From an uncultured Bacteroidales bacterium (GTDB lineage: Bacteria; Bacteroidota; Bacteroidia; Bacteroidales; FEN-979), in the NCBI GenBank assembly GCA_903845055.1, contig CAIMWF010000062.1:78108-142107 (forward strand): a DNA stretch of 64,000 bases. Reading direction: 5' to 3'. The notes beneath the pieces were generated by a model that searched no databases, was not told the DNA's origin, and worked only from the letters and a program-made list of their open reading frames with translations. Each line of letters begins with the position of its first letter. Position 1 is the stretch's first letter. The position numbers and the translations under genes are program-made. Below, piece after piece: positions 58,717 through 64,000 of this stretch.

Positions 58717-59595
58717 TTAATTCCGGTTATCCAGTCCCCAGTTCAGTTTTTCACGGATCGTCTGGAAGAAATTCTTGTCCGTCAGCCTCAGCAGGTTGAT
58801 CTTGAAGGAGGCTTTGCGGATGGTAAGTTCCATCGTGCGGTCCACCTTTTCAATTCGGGAATCAAGGCTCACCAGGAAATCGGGGTTTTTCCCCTCCACC
58901 CGGATCCTGATGACACTGTCGTCCCTGATCACGATGGGCCTCACGGTGAGGTTATGACTCGCGATGGGGGTAATCAGGAAATTCTCGGATCCCGGGGTGA
59001 TGATCGGCCCGGTGCAACTCAGCGAATAGGCCGTTGAACCCGTGGGGGTCGCAACGATCAGCCCGTCGGCCCAGTAGGAATTCAGAAATTCATCGTTGAT
59101 CCACGTTTTAATGGTCAGCATCGACATCACGTTAGGCTTGTACACGGTAAGGTCGTTCAGGGCGTAAGGGTTGTCGCCGAACAATTTCCCGGGAGTGTCA
59201 AGCTGCAACAGGGTGCGCTGCTCCAGTTTGAAATGCCCCTGCCTGATCGCTTTGATGGCCGGGATGATATGCTCCTTCGAGATGCTCGATAAAAATCCAA
59301 GCCGCCCCAGGTTGATCCCTGTCACGGGAATGCCCGAATCACCCACCAGGCCCACCGCCTCGAGGATGGTACCGTCGCCGCCGATGGAAAATAAAAAATC
59401 GGCGCGCTGTTCAATTTCCGCCTGGGTGCAGAAACATGCGGGTTGAGACCGGAAATCGATCTTTCCCCGGAGGTTGTCATAAAAAGGCTGGTATACCAGT
59501 GCGCTGCAGTCAAGTTCATGCAGTGCATCAAACAACTCCTGAATAAAGGGGAGGACTGCCTCCGACACATTCTTACCAAACAAGGCAATATTCAT
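58717..59595 (-). CDS. nadK: NAD kinase
   Basis: A 292-residue enzyme that phosphorylates NAD to NADP using ATP or polyphosphate. The GGDGT motif is in FLFSIGGDGTILEAVGLVGD (residues about 70-89), and LNDLTVYKPN near 145 with DGLIVATPTGSTAYSLS near 173 carries the substrate-binding residues. Cytoplasmic. A perfect -7 box lies upstream at 59627-59634. Confidence 0.95.
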   Translation of the reverse strand: MNIALFGKNVSEAVLPFIQELFDALHELDCSALVYQPFYDNLRGKIDFRSQPACFCTQAEIEQRADFLFSIGGDGTILEAVGLVGDSGIPVTGINLGRLGFLSSISKEHIIPAIKAIRQGHFKLEQRTLLQLDTPGKLFGDNPYALNDLTVYKPNVMSMLTIKTWINDEFLNSYWADGLIVATPTGSTAYSLSCTGPIITPGSENFLITPIASHNLTVRPIVIRDDSVIRIRVEGKNPDFLVSLDSRIEKVDRTMELTIRKASFKINLLRLTDKNFFQTIREKLNWGLDNRN

Positions 59596-59626
59596 GATGC
59601 TTTTGGAATTTTTCGGAAATCGGGTG

Positions 59627-59634
59627 CAAAGGTA
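59627..59634 (-). promoter_or_regulatory. Putative -7 box TACCTTTG for nadK
   Basis: Perfect TAnnTTTG on the minus strand, 31 bases before the nadK ATG. Confidence 0.5.
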
Positions 59635-59666
59635 CGTTTATTTATGATTCGGAACATGACCGGAGG

Positions 59667-61121
59667 CTATATGGGAGCGGTAAAATGAAGGGATATCCCT
59701 GTCTGGCCCATCCTGTTGAGCGAACCTTCGAGCCTGATCACCACGTCGTAATAGGTGGTAAAGTCGAGGCCCAGTCCGATGCCGCCCAGGAAACTGTTCT
59801 GGAGGGTGTTTCCCTGCGATTCGTAACCGGGTTGAAGAGGCTGGTAATTATACACGTAACCCGCATCGGCAAAAACATCCAGGTAAAATGCCAGGGGGAT
59901 GGTGTTGAACTTCGTGGTTTTGATAAAACCGAGTTTGATCACCTGCTGCGGCACCAGGGCGAACTTCAGGTCATTTTTCAACAATGCCACGTGCTGGCCG
60001 TCAACCACGTAATACTCGTAACCCCTCACGAAATCCTGGCCATAACCCATCCCGCGCTGCAAAAAGTAGGGTTGCGATTTTTCAAAGCAGACCTTGCCGG
60101 TAATACCGGTCGCACCGTAAAATCGCGGCAGGATCTGGAAGAATTTCCTGAAATTCGTCTTGATAAAGGTGTTCTGCGCCGTTGCATAGGGCACCGTGTG
60201 ATTCAGCTCGAGGTCGAAATAATAACCCCTCAACGGGTAATAGTTGACATCGCGGTGGTCGTTCCTGAAAAAATAGGAAAAGGTGACATATTGCTGGTGG
60301 GTGCTGTTTGCCAGGCTGAACCCGGGCACATCGAGGACAATGCTGCTGAAAATGTAGTAGTTGTATGATATCCTGAAGTAGTGGGTCGAATGGAAACTCG
60401 GCCTGATCTGAAGTTCGGCATAGCCGTACATGATCTTTCGGATATACGACGAACTGTCCTTTTTATTGACGGGTTTGTTGTCGATGCTGATGACACTCTG
60501 CTCATGGTTCAGTTCGATGCCGCCGCCGATCGACATGCCAATGGTTTGCTTCCTGTTTAGATAGGGGATTTTGTAGGTAAATCCGTAGAGCTGGTTGTAG
60601 CCGAAATGCGCCAGTATCCGCATGGTTTCATTCCTTCCCCGGGCATTGTTGAAGGTAAAGTCCATGCCATAGGTCAGCTTGCTGAAATCGCGGGTTTGCC
60701 ACCACACATTGAAGTTGCGTTCTGACAATTCGAGCAGCGGGATCGGCCAGATGTACCATCGTTCGACAACCGCCACGGTCACATCAATACCCCCCTCACC
60801 CACCCCGGTGTCATAGGTAACGGTGACAAAATTGAACAGCTGCGTGTTGAAGACGTTCTGCTGGCTTGCCTTCATCGCGGCAGGAAGGTCCGCGACAGGA
60901 ATGGTATCGCCCGGCTTCACCTTCATCTCGCGGGTGATGATGCGTGCCTTCGTGATCTTGTTTCCGGTAATAACCACCTTCCTGACGACCAGGTAACCGG
61001 GGGCCTTGCCTGCACCTCCTTTGACTGTGTCCTGCCCGGAGAGCGTGTTTTTCCCCGGCCATCCCGAAACGGCCAGAACAAAAACAAGAAAAACGATCCT
61101 GGAATATTGCAGGTGGCTCAT
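59667..61121 (-). CDS. Second Omp85-family outer membrane protein (short POTRA plus barrel)
   Basis: A 484-residue protein. Signal peptide (LVFVLAVSGWPGKNTLSGQ), one POTRA-like domain (about 40-120, VRKVVITGNKITKARIITRE), then a beta barrel with GMGYGQDFVRGYEYYVVDGQ (RGY lid motif) and a final strand TGISLHFTAPI. It is much shorter than BamA, so it is more likely a dedicated exporter or lipid-transport type Omp85. It follows the CBS gene by three bases and so is cotranscribed with it. Confidence 0.85.
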   Translation of the reverse strand: MSHLQYSRIVFLVFVLAVSGWPGKNTLSGQDTVKGGAGKAPGYLVVRKVVITGNKITKARIITREMKVKPGDTIPVADLPAAMKASQQNVFNTQLFNFVTVTYDTGVGEGGIDVTVAVVERWYIWPIPLLELSERNFNVWWQTRDFSKLTYGMDFTFNNARGRNETMRILAHFGYNQLYGFTYKIPYLNRKQTIGMSIGGGIELNHEQSVISIDNKPVNKKDSSSYIRKIMYGYAELQIRPSFHSTHYFRISYNYYIFSSIVLDVPGFSLANSTHQQYVTFSYFFRNDHRDVNYYPLRGYYFDLELNHTVPYATAQNTFIKTNFRKFFQILPRFYGATGITGKVCFEKSQPYFLQRGMGYGQDFVRGYEYYVVDGQHVALLKNDLKFALVPQQVIKLGFIKTTKFNTIPLAFYLDVFADAGYVYNYQPLQPGYESQGNTLQNSFLGGIGLGLDFTTYYDVVIRLEGSLNRMGQTGISLHFTAPI

Positions 61122-61124
61122 TGG

Positions 61125-61790
61125 TCAGATGCTCAGGTAGTTCATCAAAGCATCAAAACGGTTCTGCAGCCCTTCGCTGTAAGCATCTTCATGCGACCAG
61201 GTCGCCTTGATCACGTAGCTGTAGCGGTCGAAGGTCTGCAGGATCGCCCCGATCTCCATCCGGTTGACCTTGATGGTGACCTCCAGCCTGGTTGAATCGG
61301 GAAACGAGGTAACATACAGGCTCAGGATCTTGGCATCGTTTGATTCAACGATCTTGGCGATCTCGGTAATGCTGTAATCCTTGTTGTTTATTTCCAGAAC
61401 AATGACCCCCCCCGGGTTCTGGATGGCGGCCATCTCGGAAAAATGGCCCACGAGCGACGACAGGGTGACGGCCCCGGCATACAGGTTCCTGGCGTTTACC
61501 ACGGGAAGTATGGTGAGGTTCAGCGACCCGAACAACTTGATCACCTCGTAAATGTGCAGGTTTTCATCGGCATTTACCTGGCTGAACGAACGCCTGACGG
61601 ATCCGATCTCATCCTCCGGATCACGGAGCATGTGTATCTCCTTTTCCGAGACCATCCCGGTGAAATTCAGCCCGTCAGTCACCGGGAGGTGCGACAGGTG
61701 GCACTCTTCAAGCTGTGCCATGGCAAAAGTGCCCGTATCGGTGGGTTTGAGCGGTATAACGGAGCCGGTGACGAGTTGTTTAGCGATCAT
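61125..61790 (-). CDS. CBS-domain protein with C-terminal ACT-like domain
   Basis: A 221-residue cytoplasmic regulator. Two CBS motifs cover residues about 3-55 and 80-135 (NLTILPVVNARNLYAGAVTL); the C-terminal half (about 140-215) reads GGVIVLEINNKDYSITEIAK, an ACT-like fold. Such proteins sense adenosyl compounds, but the target is unknown. It overlaps the 3' end of rsgA by 11 bases and is followed by the Omp85 gene. Confidence 0.85.
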   Translation of the reverse strand: MIAKQLVTGSVIPLKPTDTGTFAMAQLEECHLSHLPVTDGLNFTGMVSEKEIHMLRDPEDEIGSVRRSFSQVNADENLHIYEVIKLFGSLNLTILPVVNARNLYAGAVTLSSLVGHFSEMAAIQNPGGVIVLEINNKDYSITEIAKIVESNDAKILSLYVTSFPDSTRLEVTIKVNRMEIGAILQTFDRYSYVIKATWSHEDAYSEGLQNRFDALMNYLSI

Positions 61791-62688
61791 TGAGGATGCT
61801 AAGATATGAATTATAACGAAGGGTGCTCACCTCCCCGCTTTCCAGGCCTGATTTCACCGCGCAACCCGGTTCGTGGGTGTGCGAGCAGTTCTTGTACTGG
61901 CAAAGCGGCAGGAACCGTTCCATTTCAGGGAAACAGCGGGGTATTTCGGCTTTGTCAAAATCGATCAGGCCGAATTCCTTGATGCCGGGCGTATCGACAA
62001 TGTAGCCGTTGCCGCCGAGTTCGAGCATTTCGGCAAAGGTGGTGGTGTGCATACCCTTCTGGTGCGTCACCGACAACTTACCGATCCGGGGGTTCAGCTC
62101 CGGGTTGATCGCCTTGATCAGCGCCGATTTCCCCGCCCCCGAATGACCGGCAAACATGCTGACCTTTCCCTCCAGGCACCTCCTGATCACCGGCACGCCG
62201 TCGCCCCGGAGCGCCGAAACACGGTAGCAGGGATAGCCCGCCTTTTCGTAAATCGAGGTAAGTTCGTCGAGCACCTTCATCAATTCAGGGCTGTAAATAT
62301 CTGTTTTGTTGAATATCAGGCTTGCCGGGATGTGATACCCCGCAGCGGTTACCAGGAACCTGTCGATAAAGCCATTGGAGGTCTGCGGCTGGGCCAGGGT
62401 CACGATCAGGTAGGCATGATCGAGATTGGCCGCAATGATGTGGGAAATTTTCGAAAGATTCTTCGATTTCCGGATGATGTAGTTTTCACGCTCCCTGATA
62501 CAGGTGATCATCCCGTGACTGTCCCCGTCCGTCTGCTCCACCACCACCCTGTCGCCGATGGCCACGGGGTTGGTATGTTTGATGTCCCTGATGCGGAACT
62601 GTCCCTTCAGTTTGCAGTCAAACTTCTTGCCATCCGCTGCGCGAACGGTAATCCAGCTGCCGGTTGATTTAACCACGATCGCTTCCAA
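61780..62688 (-). CDS. rsgA: Small ribosomal subunit biogenesis GTPase RsgA
   Basis: A 302-residue circularly permuted GTPase that checks 30S maturation. Order: OB fold (residues 1-65), G4 (NKTD near 127), G1 (GHSGAGKSALIKAI near 180), G3 (DTPGIKEFG near 235), and a C-terminal zinc site (CFPEMERFLPLCQYKNCSHT, with a later Cys). All motifs are intact. It shares a short overlap with the CBS gene, so the two are probably coupled. Confidence 0.95.
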   Translation of the reverse strand: MEAIVVKSTGSWITVRAADGKKFDCKLKGQFRIRDIKHTNPVAIGDRVVVEQTDGDSHGMITCIRERENYIIRKSKNLSKISHIIAANLDHAYLIVTLAQPQTSNGFIDRFLVTAAGYHIPASLIFNKTDIYSPELMKVLDELTSIYEKAGYPCYRVSALRGDGVPVIRRCLEGKVSMFAGHSGAGKSALIKAINPELNPRIGKLSVTHQKGMHTTTFAEMLELGGNGYIVDTPGIKEFGLIDFDKAEIPRCFPEMERFLPLCQYKNCSHTHEPGCAVKSGLESGEVSTLRYNSYLSILNDR

Positions 62689-62715
62689 GGGCCGGGTTTA
62701 GAATTATTTTTTTTA

Positions 62716-62746
62716 TTTGTAAAAGTATAAAAAATATTTACATTTG
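62716..62746 (+). promoter_or_regulatory. Putative promoter TTTG-N19-TACATTTG for the PrsW-like gene
   Basis: TTTG at 62716-62719 and TACATTTG at 62739-62746 with 19 bases between, the textbook Bacteroidota -33/-7 spacing; 27 bases before the ATG at 62774. Confidence 0.6.
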
Positions 62747-62773
62747 GCAGTATTATCCACCAAAGCAAGCCAT

Positions 62774-63454
62774 ATGAGACCAATAGCCTATATCACCCTA
62801 GTTGTTGCCCCCCTCATCGCCATCGCCCTGTTCCTGTATGTCAGAAAACGCAACGGGAGCAACTTCAGCCGGCTGCTGACGATTAGTTTTGCGGCGGGGG
62901 GCACGGGTATCCTCGTGCTCCTTGCAGCGGAAGCCCTCTCCGCGCTGATTGGGCTCGATAACCTGGCAAGCCTGAAACGGATCCTGTTCTATTCATTCAT
63001 CACGGTTGGCGGGAGTTCCGAGCTGGGCAAGTTCATCGTCCTCCGCATTTTTTTCGTGCGACGCAAAGAGGTCGCCAAAACCATCGATGCGATCACCTTC
63101 TCGGTCATGACCGCCCTCGGTTTTTCGTTCCTGGCCCTCCTGCTGTTCGCACTGAACGTCTACAACATCCGTGTGAATTTTCCTGCTACGCTCTATGCAT
63201 TCATTTTTGTCCCCGCCAATATCCTTTTTGCCGTCATCATGGGTTTCTTTGCCGGCATGGCGAAATTCCTGAAGGCCCCTGTCGTCTATTCGCTGACAGG
63301 GCTTACCGGTGCAGCATTTTTTCACGGCATATTCAACTTCTGCCTGCTCACCGCCGATTTCAAACTGCTGAGCCTGTTCTCGTTCGGATCTACCATCATC
63401 GTGCTGATCCTTGCAATCAAATCGGCCTACGGAGTCCAGGAAATGTCAGACTAG
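62774..63454 (+). CDS. PrsW-like intramembrane protease-family protein, possibly inactive
   Basis: A 226-residue polytopic membrane protein with about seven helices. It follows the PrsW/CaaX-like pattern: SSELGKFIVLRIFF near residue 83 stands where the EE-x2-K motif is expected, DAITFSVMTALGFSFLA near 107 where an E-N motif usually follows GLGFA, and FFHGIFNFCLL near 183 for the H-x2-x-N motif. The second Glu-rich site is weak (S-E instead of E-E, no E-N), so catalysis is doubtful. The ATG at 62774 is used; the upstream frame crosses the promoter. Its end overlaps the convergent dprA by nine bases. Confidence 0.6.
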   Translation: MRPIAYITLVVAPLIAIALFLYVRKRNGSNFSRLLTISFAAGGTGILVLLAAEALSALIGLDNLASLKRILFYSFITVGGSSELGKFIVLRIFFVRRKEVAKTIDAITFSVMTALGFSFLALLLFALNVYNIRVNFPATLYAFIFVPANILFAVIMGFFAGMAKFLKAPVVYSLTGLTGAAFFHGIFNFCLLTADFKLLSLFSFGSTIIVLILAIKSAYGVQEMSD

Positions 63455-64000
63455 TTCGTACACCTTTCCCGGCAGGCACCTGATCACTCCTTCAAATTCA
63501 AGGTTGAGGAGAAAAGCGGATATTTTGCTCACCGGGCTCTCCGCCCGCATGCCGAGGTCGTCGATCCCCATCCGGCCATGCTCCTGCAACAGGCGTACGA
63601 TTTTCTCCTCTTCCGGGGTCATCTCGATGAATATTTTCCGCTGAACCGCTGCGGATGTCGTGGCGGCCGCCTTCCAGCCCATCAGGTATTCGATGTCTTC
63701 GGCCTTTTGCACCAGGGAGGCACGGTTTGTCCTGATCAGGTAATTGGTGCCCTCGGAACAGGGATCATTCACCCTGCCGGGAACGGCAAAAACATCACGG
63801 TTGTAAGAGTTGGCAATATCCGCGGTGATGAGCGCCCCGCCCTTCCGGCCGGCCTCCACCACCACGATCGCATCCGACAACCCTGCAATGATGCGGTTCC
63901 TCCTTGGAAAATTCGCACGGTCGGGTTTGGTGCAGCTCATGAATTCCGTCAGGAGCCCCCCCTGCATCACCATTTTTTCGGCCATCGGCCGGTGCAGCCA
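63446..64000 (-). CDS. dprA: DNA processing protein DprA, C-terminal part (cut by the right edge)
   Basis: An open frame of 184 codons plus stop enters from the right edge. It has the Rossmann-type DprA core: FPRRNRIIAGLSDAIVVVEA, GGALITADIANSYNRDVFAV and PGRVNDPCSEGTNYLIRTNR, followed by a winged-helix C-terminal domain (EEEKIVRLLQEHGRMGIDDL). DprA loads RecA on incoming single-stranded DNA during natural transformation. The ATG at 63985 is internal, not the start: the frame continues past it with family-like WLHRP. Confidence 0.93.
   Translation of the reverse strand, partial: WLHRPMAEKMVMQGGLLTEFMSCTKPDRANFPRRNRIIAGLSDAIVVVEAGRKGGALITADIANSYNRDVFAVPGRVNDPCSEGTNYLIRTNRASLVQKAEDIEYLMGWKAAATTSAAVQRKIFIEMTPEEEKIVRLLQEHGRMGIDDLGMRAESPVSKISAFLLNLEFEGVIRCLPGKVYELV

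Noticed and set aside
61873..62667. Plus-strand frame of 264 codons opposite rsgA
   Set aside because: All GTPase motifs are on the minus strand; this is a shadow.

Overview
The window looks like a chromosome segment from an anaerobic or facultative member of the Bacteroidota (Bacteroidales or Marinilabiliales type). The evidence is a type IX secretion (gliding-type) C-terminal domain, a bamA-ompH-ompH cluster with uppS and DUF6089, two ferredoxin-dependent 2-oxoacid oxidoreductases, a rubredoxin/rubrerythrin pair, fused E1 2-oxoacid dehydrogenase, and at least eighteen perfect matches to the Bacteroidota -7 promoter box TAnnTTTG placed just upstream of genes on both strands. No rRNA, tRNA, CRISPR array or intact insertion sequence was seen. 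The left end cuts a MurL-like gene and the right end cuts dprA.

Layout. 1-6.4 kb: MurL-like PP-loop protein, YqgE/AlgH, an Mpv17-like membrane protein, a T9SS cargo protein and an aminotransferase. 6.6-9.4 kb: a four-subunit 2-oxoacid:ferredoxin oxidoreductase (korDABC/vor type). 9.4-11.7 kb: TIGR02757 protein, CDF-like transporter, a 50-residue YqaE/Pmp3 peptide and a LETM1-like protein. 11.9-13.9 kb: a peroxide-defence group (peroxiredoxin, exported glutathione peroxidase, rubredoxin, rubrerythrin). 14-19.3 kb: fused E1 dehydrogenase, mnmD, and an ECF sigma operon with a small membrane protein and two CpxP/Spy-like proteins, closed by a strong terminator. 19.4-29.3 kb: PolB-like exonuclease, Nudix, DUF4369 lipoprotein, lpxH, a ferredoxin, a second (two-subunit) 2-oxoacid:ferredoxin oxidoreductase, tilS and a DsbD-type reductase.

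29.3-36.8 kb is an accessory block, partly very AT-rich, of six same-strand genes: a membrane protein with a duplicated transmembrane module, an SH3-subtilase lacking a signal peptide, a large secreted protein of unknown function, a membrane-anchored helical protein with an unusual C-terminal domain, a GH25 muramidase without signal peptide, and a six-helix membrane protein. This is the best candidate for an undescribed system.

36.9-64 kb returns to core functions: M20 dipeptidase, sucA-sucB, nadB, gamma carbonic anhydrase, a sialate O-acetylesterase-like enzyme, OmpA, PlsC, GH13, an M28 peptidase with a GH109-like oxidoreductase, and then the outer-membrane biogenesis run (two ompH, bamA, uppS, DUF6089, nadK, a second Omp85, CBS-ACT protein, rsgA), followed by a PrsW-like protein and dprA.

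Two themes tie the window together. First, 2-oxoacid oxidation is heavily redundant: two ferredoxin-linked systems, an NAD-linked SucAB pair and a fused E1 lie within 36 kb. Second, several spacers in the GC-rich part hold arrays of 7-9 base words (for example GTAGCGAG/GAAATGGC and GTGACGA); some reach into the ends of genes and supply their stop codons or the region of their start.
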